Source: Sunxiuqinia sp965230765
GTDB taxonomy: Bacteria > Bacteroidota > Bacteroidia > Bacteroidales > Prolixibacteraceae
DNA length: 64,000 nt
Direction: 5' to 3'
NCBI GenBank assembly: GCA_965230765.1
Contig: CBDDLR010000002.1
Location: forward strand, 930,001 to 994,000
Positions 17,711 through 27,277 of this stretch are shown here, in pieces. Both the position numbers and the translations under genes were made by a program. Under the pieces are notes generated by a model. It saw nothing but the letters and a program-made list of their open reading frames with translations, was not told the DNA's origin and did not search any database. The number at the start of each line of letters is the position of its first letter. Positions within the stretch are counted from its first letter, which is position 1.

Positions 17711-18688
17711 CTAGTTAATTATTATCAGATCTTTTCCATTCTCGTTTGTTTTAATTTCATACTCTATTCCTGCTGTAATTTTTAGCATCTCCAACATATT
17801 CCTAATTGTTGTTGATCGTTTAATTACACTTGTATATTTTTCCGATTCAATTGATTTTCTTTGAATGTTGATCTCAACATCGTACCATTTCTCCAACTCA
17901 TTACAAACTTCCCTTAAGCTCATATCCACAAATACAAACTTTCCATCTTTCCAACTCACAACGAGGTTCGGATCAACTGTACTTAAGTTGTATGTATTAT
18001 TTGTTTTGTCAATAAAAAGATGATCATTCGGGTTCATTTCCAGAAAACTTTGACCTTGATTATTTTGCATTTCAATTTTTCCTTCCAGCAGTGTAGCAGT
18101 CATGTATTGATCAAGAGGATAAGCTTTCACATTGAATTTAGTGCCTAAATCTTTTATCTTCAAGCCATTTAGTTCCACTATAAATTCCCTCTTCCTATTA
18201 TGAACAATATTAAAATATCCTTCTCCAACCAGTTTTGCAGTAATCCTGCTGTTACTTTTCTCTGTAAACGTAATTTTAGAACCGGAATTAAGCCAAATTA
18301 CTGACCCATCATCGAGTTCGACTGATGAAACGCTTCCGATATTGCTGCTAAACTTTTGAACCAATCCCTTTTCTGCTGAATTGCTCAGTTTATAGTTGAT
18401 CAGGTATGTAATTCCAAAACTAACAACAAGAACAGCAACCAATCGGCTATACTTCAATACAATATTTATCCTGTTTTTGCTATTCGTTGATTTTGCTATT
18501 TTCCAAAATTTTTCAAATTGCAATTTCTTGTTTTGATGTTCTTCATCATTCGATAAAGCCCATATATTTTTTAAGCGTATGTACTCCTCTCTAAATTGAG
18601 GATCGGATTCGCATTTGGAAAAGAAGCCTGCTTTCTCTTCTTCAGATGCTAATCCCTTTAATATTTTAACAATTGCCTTATTGTCCAT
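17711..18688 (-). CDS. FecR-type anti-sigma factor
   Basis: 325 residues: a cytoplasmic helical N-terminus (~1-75), one transmembrane segment (LVAVLVVSFGITYLINY, about 87-104), a periplasmic FecR beta-domain (VELDDGSVIWLNSGSKITF, GEGYFNI), and a C-terminal DUF4974/STN-like domain (MSLREVCNELEKWYDVEINI). It should hold the ECF sigma factor at 18826-19416 until the SusC receptor (17611) reports substrate. Gene order sigma, anti-sigma, susC, susD is the standard arrangement for this control in Bacteroidota. Confidence 0.92.
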   Translation of the reverse strand: MDNKAIVKILKGLASEEEKAGFFSKCESDPQFREEYIRLKNIWALSNDEEHQNKKLQFEKFWKIAKSTNSKNRINIVLKYSRLVAVLVVSFGITYLINYKLSNSAEKGLVQKFSSNIGSVSSVELDDGSVIWLNSGSKITFTEKSNSRITAKLVGEGYFNIVHNRKREFIVELNGLKIKDLGTKFNVKAYPLDQYMTATLLEGKIEMQNNQGQSFLEMNPNDHLFIDKTNNTYNLSTVDPNLVVSWKDGKFVFVDMSLREVCNELEKWYDVEINIQRKSIESEKYTSVIKRSTTIRNMLEMLKITAGIEYEIKTNENGKDLIIIN

Positions 18689-18825
18689 TTTTGTGCTACT
18701 TAATTGCTTTCTTCAACTAACTTAACACCGCTATGATTACATACCCTATCAAAAAACTGGATTATTTTTAAAAAAAGTGTGTTCATTCGCACAAGCAAAT
18801 TTTGTTATTACTAGAATTCAACCAT

Positions 18826-19416
18826 TTATACTAGAAATTCAGAGAATAAAAGAACAATGGGAAGGTATTCTTTCAATTCCACTCTTAAGGTTTTTAGCAC
18901 TTTAGACATTCTTGCTTCCACCGTTTTTTCACTAACATCTAACTTGGCAGCAATTTCTTTGTAGGTTAAATCTTGTTTGCGATTCATTTCAAAAACGATT
19001 CGAAGATCATCAGGCAAATCGCGTATCAATTTGTCAACTTTGTTTTTTAGTTCCTGATATTGGACATAGTCATCAACTAACTTATTGAGGGCTTCGTAAT
19101 TGTATTTCATTTCTAAATAATGAAAATTTTGCACCAGCTTTTGAGCATTTTGATTATTACGAATTTGGTTTAACGAATTATTCTTTGTGACCGTAAAAAG
19201 GTAATTCTTGATATTTGAATTTTCATTCAACTGCGATTTAACTTCCCAAAGCTTTAAGAAGGTATTCTGGACAATTCCCTCAGCTTCAACGGAATTCATT
19301 AGATACTGCTTAGCCAGGGAAAATAAAACATCGTAAAATTCAAAATAAACTTTCTCGAATTCTGACTTACTCCCAGCTTTTAACTTCTTAATATTTACCT
19401 TAAAATCTTTAGTCAT
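18826..19416 (-). CDS. ECF RNA polymerase sigma factor (sigma-70 family)
   Basis: 196 residues with sigma region 2 (FEKVYFEFYDVLFSLAKQYL; NTFLKLWEVKSQL) and region 4 (LPDDLRIVFEMNR, LTYKEIAAKLDVSEKTVEARMSKVL). It lies 137 nt before fecR on the same strand. It probably drives susC-susD and the genes after them when released from the FecR protein. In human-gut Bacteroides such ECF/anti-sigma pairs are common at loci for host glycans (family knowledge). Confidence 0.93.
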   Translation of the reverse strand: MTKDFKVNIKKLKAGSKSEFEKVYFEFYDVLFSLAKQYLMNSVEAEGIVQNTFLKLWEVKSQLNENSNIKNYLFTVTKNNSLNQIRNNQNAQKLVQNFHYLEMKYNYEALNKLVDDYVQYQELKNKVDKLIRDLPDDLRIVFEMNRKQDLTYKEIAAKLDVSEKTVEARMSKVLKTLRVELKEYLPIVLLFSEFLV

Positions 19417-19465
19417 TTATAGCACACATCCACTAATTCATATATGTAATAAAAGAGAAGACCTA

Positions 19466-20005
19466 CTAGAATATTAAATTTCGTTTTTTCAGAAATTCAA
19501 CAGAATAGTATTCTTCTTCAAATGTTTGCTTATTTATCACAAAACCTGCCCCTAAATAGGCACTTAGTGCATTTCCATGATCATATTCACAAGTATGTAA
19601 CCACACTTTGTTTTTGTTCTGATTTGAAGCAACGTATATCGCACAGCTTAAAAAATCTTTTCCAAAACCTTTTCCAATAAACTCGGGTAAAAGTCCAAGA
19701 TAAACTATTTCAGCCTGACATTTTTCACTCCTGTCTATCTCAAAAAAACCAATTAAATGTCCTTTGTGATAGCAATTATAGATTTCAGTCGAATCAGAAC
19801 TTAAAAGCTTTTCGAGTTCATCTTCAGGCACAATTAATCTTCCACTCCACCCCCATTCATTGCCAACCTTCTTATAAATTGACAAATAATCATTGACAGA
19901 TGGTTTCTTCCACTGAAACACATCAATATTAGTCGACTTTGGAGGAATTAACCCTTCATAAGTTAAATACCAGGTTTTCGCTTTTATTTTTCTATACTCT
20001 TTCAT
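19466..20005 (-). CDS. GNAT family N-acetyltransferase
   Basis: 179 residues with the acetyl-CoA loop region AEIVYLGLLPEFIGKGFGKDFL, a variant of the (R/Q)xxGxG/A motif of the GNAT fold, followed by NKVWLHTCEYDHGNALSAYLGAGF, the usual motif B region. Its closest relatives are generic small acetyltransferases. The substrate is unknown and no tie to the sugar locus is evident apart from position: it lies between the beta-propeller hydrolase and the sigma gene, and has its own 131-nt upstream gap. Confidence 0.8.
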   Translation of the reverse strand: MKEYRKIKAKTWYLTYEGLIPPKSTNIDVFQWKKPSVNDYLSIYKKVGNEWGWSGRLIVPEDELEKLLSSDSTEIYNCYHKGHLIGFFEIDRSEKCQAEIVYLGLLPEFIGKGFGKDFLSCAIYVASNQNKNKVWLHTCEYDHGNALSAYLGAGFVINKQTFEEEYYSVEFLKKRNLIF

Positions 20006-20136
20006 TCGTAAAGTAATAAAGAAACATGCACAGATACTCCTATTTCTTTATTTTTTTATCGATAATTCGATATAATTACTCATCTGCTTTTATACTTCTT
20101 AAGCCTAACATTGAATTTTAAATTTCATTTCTACTT

Positions 20137-21801
20137 CTATAATAAAATAGTAGTATCGAAAGTTACTGGCTGCAAACTACCCGATTTAATGATTACTGTT
20201 GCTTTATATTCTATTCCTTTTTCCAGTTCTTTTGAAGAAGGCAATCCTAAAGTTGTTTTTTCAAATGGGTTTAAAGGGATAACTGTTCCGCTGGCAATTT
20301 TTTGCATTTTCTCGTCGATTTCTACCCTCAGTTCAACTTTGGCCTTTTCGGATGCCACTTGACCAAAATTCTGAACTTCAACATTAAAAGTTAAGGCTTC
20401 TTTGCTTTCAACTACTTTTGGTTGACGGGCAGAAAGAATCGGTTCAATATATTCAACACCCGGTAAGCGCGAATACCCAAACAAAAGCTCTCCTTTTGAT
20501 GTTTTTCCCAATAGTTTTCCAGCGAAATTATCGTCTGTAAATCCGTTTCCACTACCATCAAAAACAAGGATCAAATCATCACCCGATTTCTTCGTTTCTT
20601 TTAATTTGCACCCTCTACCAAAATTTACCTCTTCCGATGCACCAAAGCGAAGAGATTCCAAATCGATATCGGTATTGGGGTTGAAATCCTCTTCTGCTTC
20701 AATCTTTACTTCAATAGTTTTTGTTTTTGCAGTAAGTGGTTTTTCATTTAAAACGGAAAGCAGGCGCCCTTTTACCACAGGAATAACAATGTGTTTGGAG
20801 CTGTGGTTATCGTATTCCAAATCATTCCATTTTATGGTATCGATTACAGCAAAGTGAGCCTGTGTTGCACGTCCATACTCATCTTGCAGAAACTTTAAAC
20901 GTTCGTATTTAAACCAATCTACCTTAGTCCCATCTTCATAAACGGCAAGTCCTGGCAGATAGGCTTCGCCAGGTTCAGTTTTCCAATTCACACCATCTTT
21001 TGAACGCAAGTACCAGGCAATTCTTCCCAGCCAATCATTAACAATCAAATGGTATTGGATATTCGTGCGCCAAACAACCGGATCTTCAAAACGTCCTTCA
21101 ACCGGGGGATAAACACGCTTATCGGTAACCTGATTGTATGACGATTCTCCGGTTTCGCTAAACCAAATACCTCCACCACGACAAACAGCCAAATAAGTTC
21201 CGTCTTCGCGTTGGGCAAATGTTACGTTCGACAGCCCTTCAATAATTTTACGGTCTCGTGGATTGAATTCAAACTTTTTACGCTCATAAGGCCCGTTTAG
21301 GTTTTTACTAATATAGTAACCGTCAATAATGTAAATAACATAGCGACCATCTTTTAATTGGAAAATTTCGGGATTATGACCTGGACCAATTGCCCTTCTT
21401 ACTTTGTATGGACCAAAGGAATTATCGGCAATAGCCTGATAAACGGTAGAATTGAACCAATACATATGCCCTTTGGGCGATATTTCCGGCCATCCACAAA
21501 CAAAGAGGTTGTACTTACCGTTTTCATCAACGATTACATTCCCTCCCCAGTATGATATAAGGTTATCTTCCAAACCATTATCGGTATAGCGAGGTACTAC
21601 CTCTGGTGCGCCCCAGGTATCACTTGTTAGTTCACCCACAGGGTGCATTGGCAGAAAACGATCCATAAACCGGGCTCCGGGCACAAGCTTATCCCATTCG
21701 GCAGGGCGTTCTCTTTCAGTTATTTGGGCAGTAGTAAGTAACGTTGCGATAAGCAGGATTCCTGTAGAAATAATAGTTGATTTCAAATTCATTGGTATCA
21801 T
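20137..21801 (-). CDS. Secreted five-bladed beta-propeller glycoside hydrolase-like protein (GH43/GH117-like)
   Basis: 554 residues with a signal peptide ending near TTAQ. The first ~370 residues show beta-propeller features common in GH43/GH62/GH117-type proteins: WGAPEV, YWGGNVIVDENGKYNLFVCGWPE, GHNPEIFQLKDGRYVIYI, EGLSNVTFAQREDGTY and RFEDPVVWR, with acidic residues in the usual blade positions. Residues ~440-554 look like a CARDB-type beta-sandwich. It begins 7 nt after the cyclophilin stop, so it is translationally linked to the large operon. I cannot fix the exact family, and activity is not assignable. Confidence 0.6.
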   Translation of the reverse strand: MIPMNLKSTIISTGILLIATLLTTAQITERERPAEWDKLVPGARFMDRFLPMHPVGELTSDTWGAPEVVPRYTDNGLEDNLISYWGGNVIVDENGKYNLFVCGWPEISPKGHMYWFNSTVYQAIADNSFGPYKVRRAIGPGHNPEIFQLKDGRYVIYIIDGYYISKNLNGPYERKKFEFNPRDRKIIEGLSNVTFAQREDGTYLAVCRGGGIWFSETGESSYNQVTDKRVYPPVEGRFEDPVVWRTNIQYHLIVNDWLGRIAWYLRSKDGVNWKTEPGEAYLPGLAVYEDGTKVDWFKYERLKFLQDEYGRATQAHFAVIDTIKWNDLEYDNHSSKHIVIPVVKGRLLSVLNEKPLTAKTKTIEVKIEAEEDFNPNTDIDLESLRFGASEEVNFGRGCKLKETKKSGDDLILVFDGSGNGFTDDNFAGKLLGKTSKGELLFGYSRLPGVEYIEPILSARQPKVVESKEALTFNVEVQNFGQVASEKAKVELRVEIDEKMQKIASGTVIPLNPFEKTTLGLPSSKELEKGIEYKATVIIKSGSLQPVTFDTTILL

Positions 21802-21808
21802 GTCTTAA

Positions 21809-22723
21809 TCAGTTTTTTTCTAGTTTAATTATTGTTTGTCCCTTAAGTCTATCTCGATAATTAACTCTTTCTATTAGTTGGGCTTTAAGTATTCTAATAT
21901 CTTTTACCGGACGTGGAGTTCCTGGTCGTGTTTGAACTCGGGCAATACTGTCGACCACCTCCATGCCTTTCACCACTTCTCCAAATACGGTGTAATTTTG
22001 ATCGAGATGCGCTGCTCCACCAATTGTTTTGTAAATATTTCTGTGGCTCTCAGGATATTTATACAAAACCATTGTATCCAATATCAAGTCAGCATCGTTC
22101 TTTAACATATCTTGAATCACAGCTACACTATCCAGGTTTATTTCATTCAGCATGCTTTCTCTTACGAATGCCTGGTATTTGGCATTTTTAGGTAGATTTA
22201 CAGCTTTATTATAAGCACGCATTTTATTTAACCGTTGTTCCCGGGCATCTAAAACACTATCATTATAAACCATTCCCTGAATTATGGTAAACTGCGAACC
22301 ACTTGATTTTCGTTCAGGGGTAACTTCATCGCCCCAACGTGCAGCGTTAACAGCTCCCCTTTTATGAAACAGATTAGGACGTATTTCTGCTGCCAAATCG
22401 TAACCCACATCTTCGGCTCCAATATCTGTTGAATCACTTGCATTTTTGCTTACTGGATCACCGGTTTGAATTAGAAACTGATCAACTACACGATGCCATT
22501 GGATGCTATCAAAAAAACCTTCTTGCGTTAATTTGATAAAGTTATCACGATGTATAGGAGTTTCATCTGAAAGACGAAGCACTATTGAGCCAAAATCAGT
22601 AATCAATTCTACGTCTTTGTTTAATCCAGCTACTTCTTTTTGTTGAGGCGAATTGCATGCAAAAACAGCAACAACTAAAATAGTTACAACAAGGAACTTT
22701 AGGCTCATTACTTTTGATTTCAT
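21809..22723 (-). CDS. Cyclophilin-type peptidyl-prolyl isomerase lipoprotein
   Basis: 304 residues from the chosen ATG. The frame is open further upstream, but this start has a good purine-rich ribosome site and gives a clean lipoprotein signal (VVAVFAC, Cys near residue 23). Cyclophilin motifs: DFGSIVLRL, FFDSIQWHRVVDQFLIQTGDP (active-site His-Arg and Gln), GSQFTI and VFGEVVKGMEVVDSIA. A long helical insert of ~90 residues separates the two halves, as in many Bacteroidota homologues. It folds periplasmic proteins. Its place inside a glycan operon, between GH95 and the propeller enzyme, is unusual. Confidence 0.88.
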   Translation of the reverse strand: MKSKVMSLKFLVVTILVVAVFACNSPQQKEVAGLNKDVELITDFGSIVLRLSDETPIHRDNFIKLTQEGFFDSIQWHRVVDQFLIQTGDPVSKNASDSTDIGAEDVGYDLAAEIRPNLFHKRGAVNAARWGDEVTPERKSSGSQFTIIQGMVYNDSVLDAREQRLNKMRAYNKAVNLPKNAKYQAFVRESMLNEINLDSVAVIQDMLKNDADLILDTMVLYKYPESHRNIYKTIGGAAHLDQNYTVFGEVVKGMEVVDSIARVQTRPGTPRPVKDIRILKAQLIERVNYRDRLKGQTIIKLEKN

Positions 22724-22763
22724 AATTCCTTTCTTAATATGTTTATGAGTGTCACAGAACCTA

Positions 22764-25199
22764 TTATAATTCAGTGACATTTAAACTTGAATTAATCGTA
22801 TACACTTTCCCTTTGTTTGTATCAAATTCAACCTTTTGATCTCCAAAAAGAACCTTACAGTGCCTTCCTGCTTTAGACCTAACTTTCAATTCAACAAGTT
22901 CTTTGTTTTCCCATTTTGCGTCAATTTCAAAACCTCCGCGTGCACACAAACCTTTAAATGAACCTGATGACCATGAATCCGGAATAGCTGGTATAATTCG
23001 AATTTCCTCATTGGTTGATTGAAGAAGCATTTCGGCAATACCAGCAGCTCCGCTAAAGTTACCATCAATTTGAAGTGGTGGTGCTGCACTAAATAAATTG
23101 GCATATGTACCCCCACCTCCTGAATAATCGGGATGTGGACCTGTTGGTTCTACAAACCTCAATAAGCTTCGTAGCACTTTATGCGCATTTTCTCCATCAT
23201 TCAACCTTGACCACAAGCAAATGCGCCAGCCAAAAGACCATCCCATTCCTTTGGGTCCTCTCATCTCCAGGGTTTTTCTGCAAGCATCAGCCAAGGTAGT
23301 GTCCTTTGCTGTAATATGGTGACCTGGGAACAGACCATACAAGTGGGTTTGATGGCGGTGTTCTTTGTCCACATCTTCCCAATCGTGAAACCATTCTTGC
23401 AAATGACCTTTTGCCCCAATCTTATAAGGTTGTAAGCGGGAATGAGCAGCGACAAGTTTTTCTTTAAATTCCTCATCACATTGTAAAATACTACATGCAT
23501 CAATGGTTTGCTCAAACAATTCGCGTATCATTGCCAAATCTGACGTTGACCCATATAGCGATGAGCCTACGTAACCATCAGGAGTAAAGAATCGGTTTTC
23601 AGGCGATGTACCTGGAGAAGTCATTAAATTTCCGTTTTTGCCTTCAACCAACCATTCCAGGCAGAATTGTGCTGCCCCTTTAATTGTCGGGTAAATATTT
23701 TCCAGGTATTCTTTATCCTGGGTAAAGGTATAATGCTCCCACAGGTGACTGCTTAACCAAGCCCCACCCATAAACCAGGCAGCCCAGCAAGGATGTCCAT
23801 TTCCAAAATCACCCACAGGATTACTGATTGCCCATATATCTGAGTTGTGACAGGCTGTCCACCCATTTACACCGAAAAATGTTTTTGCGGTCACTTCCCC
23901 GGTTTTCGAAACGTTCTTAATCCACGAAAGCATGGGTTGGTGAAACTCTGAAAGGTTTCCATTTTCTGCCAACCAATAATTGGTTTCCACATTAATATTT
24001 ACGGTATAATTGCTACTCCATGGCGGACGCATGTATGGGTTCCAAATTCCTTGCAAATTGGTAGGAACACCTTCAGTTCTGGATCCGGCCATTAACAAAT
24101 AACGACCAAATTGAAAGTACAGTGCCTCCAGGTCGCTGTCTGCTGCTCCATCGGTATACCTTTTAATTCTGTCATCGGTTGGAATGTTTGGCAAACTCGA
24201 TTCTCCCAAGTTTAATTCTACCCGATTAAAAAAGGTTTGATGGTTGGTGATATGTGATTCTTTTATTTCCTGAAACGACTTTTTATTTGCGTCTGAAATC
24301 TGTTTTTCGGCAATCGCCTTATTGTCCTTTCCTTCTTTAACCGGATCCTTATCGAAACCATTAAAGCTTGTTGCTATTGAGACTAATAATACTGCTTCAC
24401 TGGCATCTTTTACCGAAAGTATACTGTCATTTATGGATACCTCCCCATCCGTTTCTTTAACTTTAAAATAGGAAGAGAAACGAATACCACGATTTTCATC
24501 AAACTGCACAGCATTGGGCATATCTCCTCTATAGTTTGGCTCAGCATGATAGGGTGCATAGCCATCAGCTTTGAGAACATCTTCATTCCCTGTTAAACCA
24601 TACTTTAAAAGACTCTCGAAACGAACTTTAAAATTAAGTGCTTTATTCTTGTTCGCTTTAAGTTTAATCACCATGACCTGATCAGGATGAGAGATAAAAT
24701 ACTCACGCTCAAACTGCACGCCATCAACTTCATATCTGGTTAAAGAAGTAGCTTCTGAAATATCCAATTCACGATAATATTCCGAAACGGTAGAATCGTG
24801 ATCAAAATCCATATACATCGTTCCCAGTGGGGCAAATGACTCAGAGAATTTCCCCTGAACATTTCGTAACAGTTTGTCGGATAACTCATAGTCTTCATTT
24901 GCCAATGCTTCCCTGATTTTGGGAATGTAAGTGTGTGCATCGGGATTCATATTCGGGTCAACAGGTTCACCTGCCCACAAGGTAGCATCGTTTAGGTAGA
25001 TTTTATCTGATGTTACACCTCCAAATACAGAAGCACCGACCTTGCCATTTCCAAGTACTAACGACTGCTCAAAATGTTCTGTGGGTTCGTCATACCAAAG
25101 AACAAGTTTTTTTTCTTGAACACCGCTCTCTTTTTGCTGACAAGCACTAAGAATTACACAAAGAAAAATGGCTAACAATAGTATAGTTTGAGCTTTCAT
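22764..25199 (-). CDS. GH95 alpha-L-fucosidase/alpha-L-galactosidase (first of three)
   Basis: 811 residues from an ATG with an AGGA site. It encodes a lipoprotein signal (VILSAC, Cys20), so it is membrane-anchored. GH95 features: N-terminal beta-domain (SLVLGNGKVGASVFGG), then the (alpha/alpha)6 barrel with NLQGIWNPYMRPPWSSNYT, the water-activating Asn401 and Asn403 (NIN), TSPGTSPENRF, HRHQTHLYGLFPG, and LQIDGNFSGAAGIAEML with the conserved Asp. Position 399, two residues before NIN, is Thr; as I recall fucosidases carry His there and the characterised alpha-L-galactosidase carries Thr. The gene is 12 nt downstream of the AKR gene. Confidence 0.9.
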   Translation of the reverse strand: MKAQTILLLAIFLCVILSACQQKESGVQEKKLVLWYDEPTEHFEQSLVLGNGKVGASVFGGVTSDKIYLNDATLWAGEPVDPNMNPDAHTYIPKIREALANEDYELSDKLLRNVQGKFSESFAPLGTMYMDFDHDSTVSEYYRELDISEATSLTRYEVDGVQFEREYFISHPDQVMVIKLKANKNKALNFKVRFESLLKYGLTGNEDVLKADGYAPYHAEPNYRGDMPNAVQFDENRGIRFSSYFKVKETDGEVSINDSILSVKDASEAVLLVSIATSFNGFDKDPVKEGKDNKAIAEKQISDANKKSFQEIKESHITNHQTFFNRVELNLGESSLPNIPTDDRIKRYTDGAADSDLEALYFQFGRYLLMAGSRTEGVPTNLQGIWNPYMRPPWSSNYTVNINVETNYWLAENGNLSEFHQPMLSWIKNVSKTGEVTAKTFFGVNGWTACHNSDIWAISNPVGDFGNGHPCWAAWFMGGAWLSSHLWEHYTFTQDKEYLENIYPTIKGAAQFCLEWLVEGKNGNLMTSPGTSPENRFFTPDGYVGSSLYGSTSDLAMIRELFEQTIDACSILQCDEEFKEKLVAAHSRLQPYKIGAKGHLQEWFHDWEDVDKEHRHQTHLYGLFPGHHITAKDTTLADACRKTLEMRGPKGMGWSFGWRICLWSRLNDGENAHKVLRSLLRFVEPTGPHPDYSGGGGTYANLFSAAPPLQIDGNFSGAAGIAEMLLQSTNEEIRIIPAIPDSWSSGSFKGLCARGGFEIDAKWENKELVELKVRSKAGRHCKVLFGDQKVEFDTNKGKVYTINSSLNVTEL

Positions 25200-25210
25200 A
25201 TCCTGCAATT

Positions 25211-26380
25211 TTATGAATATTTGATAGGTAAATCCACAGCTGTTTCTTTCCAAACCTTATACAATTCGCCAACAGCTTTTCTAAATTTTTCATAATCATC
25301 TCTCGTTTCAAAAACCTGGGTGTCATTCCAAAGCACATCGCGGTCATGTCCAAGAACCCTTGCTTCGGGCCAGAAAAATACTTGACCCCAAATAAGCCTA
25401 TTGTTGGTGTTGATCCCTGGATTCTCATCAGTACCATCACCGTTGATTTCTTCAAACTGCTCATTCGTAAGCATTTCTTTTGTTGAAACCATCAGGTTTG
25501 ATTTAATCCATTCTGAACGTTCAGCCATTGCCACGTAACCAACCTGGCAATTTTCGCGTTGATGTGCCCATGCCAGACAAACTTCAGGCGGTGTCATCCC
25601 TGTTTCATGAGCAATTTTTTGAATTATCGGATGTTGCATATCTGCCTGATGTTCGGCAAAACGATCACGTCCGGGACGACGAGGAGATCCCAAAGCCATA
25701 TAACCCGAAGGAACTACTTTATTCTCAATAAAAAATTGAACCAATTCTTGTTGCTGAAAAAGAGGGTGCAATTCCATCTGATTGTAAACGGGACGATTGA
25801 AGTCATCTGTATCCCTTAGCAAAAGCTCCATGGTTTTTTGAGTTTGATTGGAGGTGCCAATATTTTTTACTTTTCCGCTTTTCTTGAGTTCGGTCATCTT
25901 ATCCCAAACCTTCATAAAATCTTCATGGATATATGGTACGGCATGGTCGTTTACAGAGTCTCCTGCTGCTCCTGGCACGTGAAAATTGGGCCAGGGCCAG
26001 TGAACCACGTACATGTCTACGTAATCCAGCTGCAACATTTTTAGTGAATCGTCGCATGCAGGAATCACTTCCTCTGGCGACATGTGTTTATTCCAAAGCT
26101 TGGTAGTGACAAACAGTTCTTCCCTGCTAACCAGTCCCTCATTAATAGCTCGCGTTATAGCCCTGCCCACGACATCTTCATTCTGATAGGCTGTAGCGCA
26201 ATCTAAATGGCGGTAACCTAATCGAATTGCCTCTACAACAATATCTTCCATCTTTTCTTCCAGATCGGGATTGTCTGAATGGAATGTTCCCATGGCTGCC
26301 TGAGGCATTAATGTACCATCAATTAGTTTTAACTGACTGACTTTCTGTGGATCAATAGCTGGTATCGTTTTATCTAACAT
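25211..26380 (-). CDS. Aldo/keto reductase (second copy, operon-embedded)
   Basis: 389 residues, longer than most AKRs by a C-terminal extension of ~50 residues (GHDRDVLWNDTQVFETRDDY and on). Catalytic tetrad Asp60, Tyr65, Lys94 and His127 is complete (HLDCATAY, TTKLW, VVHWPWP). It is related to but clearly distinct from the reductase at 3739-4758. Packed between the PfkB kinase (19 nt) and a GH95 (12 nt), it probably acts on the monosaccharide released by GH95, most simply reducing an L-sugar to its alditol. Cytoplasmic. Confidence 0.86.
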   Translation of the reverse strand: MLDKTIPAIDPQKVSQLKLIDGTLMPQAAMGTFHSDNPDLEEKMEDIVVEAIRLGYRHLDCATAYQNEDVVGRAITRAINEGLVSREELFVTTKLWNKHMSPEEVIPACDDSLKMLQLDYVDMYVVHWPWPNFHVPGAAGDSVNDHAVPYIHEDFMKVWDKMTELKKSGKVKNIGTSNQTQKTMELLLRDTDDFNRPVYNQMELHPLFQQQELVQFFIENKVVPSGYMALGSPRRPGRDRFAEHQADMQHPIIQKIAHETGMTPPEVCLAWAHQRENCQVGYVAMAERSEWIKSNLMVSTKEMLTNEQFEEINGDGTDENPGINTNNRLIWGQVFFWPEARVLGHDRDVLWNDTQVFETRDDYEKFRKAVGELYKVWKETAVDLPIKYS

Positions 26381-26398
26381 GTTTTTTGTTCTTTTTGG

Positions 26399-27265
26399 TT
26401 AGTTAATTTCGGGCATAGCCCCATCTTTTGTACATACATAAGCTGAAACGTCAACTGCTTTCTGATGAAGCTCTTTTAAATCTAGTCCGTTAGCAAAACC
26501 AACGATCATTACGGCTGTGAACGAATCCCCAGCCCCAACTGTATCCTTCACCTGTACGGTTGGCGTTTCTATATAACTTTTATTAGTTGGTGTAACCAAA
26601 AGGCTTCCTTCGCTCCCTTTGGTATAAGCAACTAATTTTAATGAATAGGTATCAATTAAATGCTTGATTTGTTCTTCTTCCTCTGTTTGCTGAATTTCAA
26701 GTAAATCGCACACAACCGGCAGTTCATCTTCATTCAACTTTAAAACATTACATAATTCCAAAGACCTTAAGATGACCTCTTTACTGTAGTACTGTTGACG
26801 AAGGTTTATATCAAAAACAACATATGCACTGGAATCACAATTCTGCAACAACGACTCAATGGTTTTCCTGGAAGTATGGCTTCTTTGTGCCAGGCTTCCA
26901 AAACAAACGATATCAAAAACTGAGATTAATGATGCCAGTTGACTGTTAAAAGAGATGTTGTCCCAAGCGACATGTTCGTGAATGGTGTATTCCGGAATAC
27001 CTTGATCGTTAAGCTTTACATCAACTGTTCCTGTTGGTGATTGGTTAACCTGAATAAGTGCCGTTGAAACTTCTTTATCTTTCAGCACCTCAAGAATCTC
27101 TTTGCCTGCTGGGTCATTCCCAATGGCACTCAAAGCAAGTGCCTCTGCACCTTGCTGTTGTGCATGATAAACAAAATTACATGGTGCCCCTCCCAGTTTT
27201 TTACCGTCAGGGAGCATATCCCATAAAACTTCACCAATGCCGATAACCTTCAATTTATTTTTCAT
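26399..27265 (-). CDS. PfkB-family carbohydrate kinase, fructokinase-like
   Basis: 288 residues. The N-terminal GEVLWDMLPDGKKLGGAPCNF (about 12-32) is typical of the bacterial fructokinase branch, and the C-terminal DTVGAGDSFTA is PfkB signature 2 with the catalytic Asp. KLNEDEL is also conserved. Lying between a zinc dehydrogenase (13 nt) and an AKR (19 nt), it probably phosphorylates a ketose made by these two oxidoreductases, such as tagatose, fuculose or sorbose. A KDG kinase role is less likely given the fructokinase-like N-terminus. Confidence 0.85.
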   Translation of the reverse strand: MKNKLKVIGIGEVLWDMLPDGKKLGGAPCNFVYHAQQQGAEALALSAIGNDPAGKEILEVLKDKEVSTALIQVNQSPTGTVDVKLNDQGIPEYTIHEHVAWDNISFNSQLASLISVFDIVCFGSLAQRSHTSRKTIESLLQNCDSSAYVVFDINLRQQYYSKEVILRSLELCNVLKLNEDELPVVCDLLEIQQTEEEEQIKHLIDTYSLKLVAYTKGSEGSLLVTPTNKSYIETPTVQVKDTVGAGDSFTAVMIVGFANGLDLKELHQKAVDVSAYVCTKDGAMPEIN

Positions 27266-27277
27266 GTACGCAAGTCA

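Noticed and set aside
22724..22780. Overlap of the cyclophilin gene with the upstream GH95 gene
   Set aside because: The longer start gives no signal peptide at its N-terminus. The ATG at 22723 has a good ribosome site and a proper lipoprotein signal, so the overlap is an artefact of start choice.
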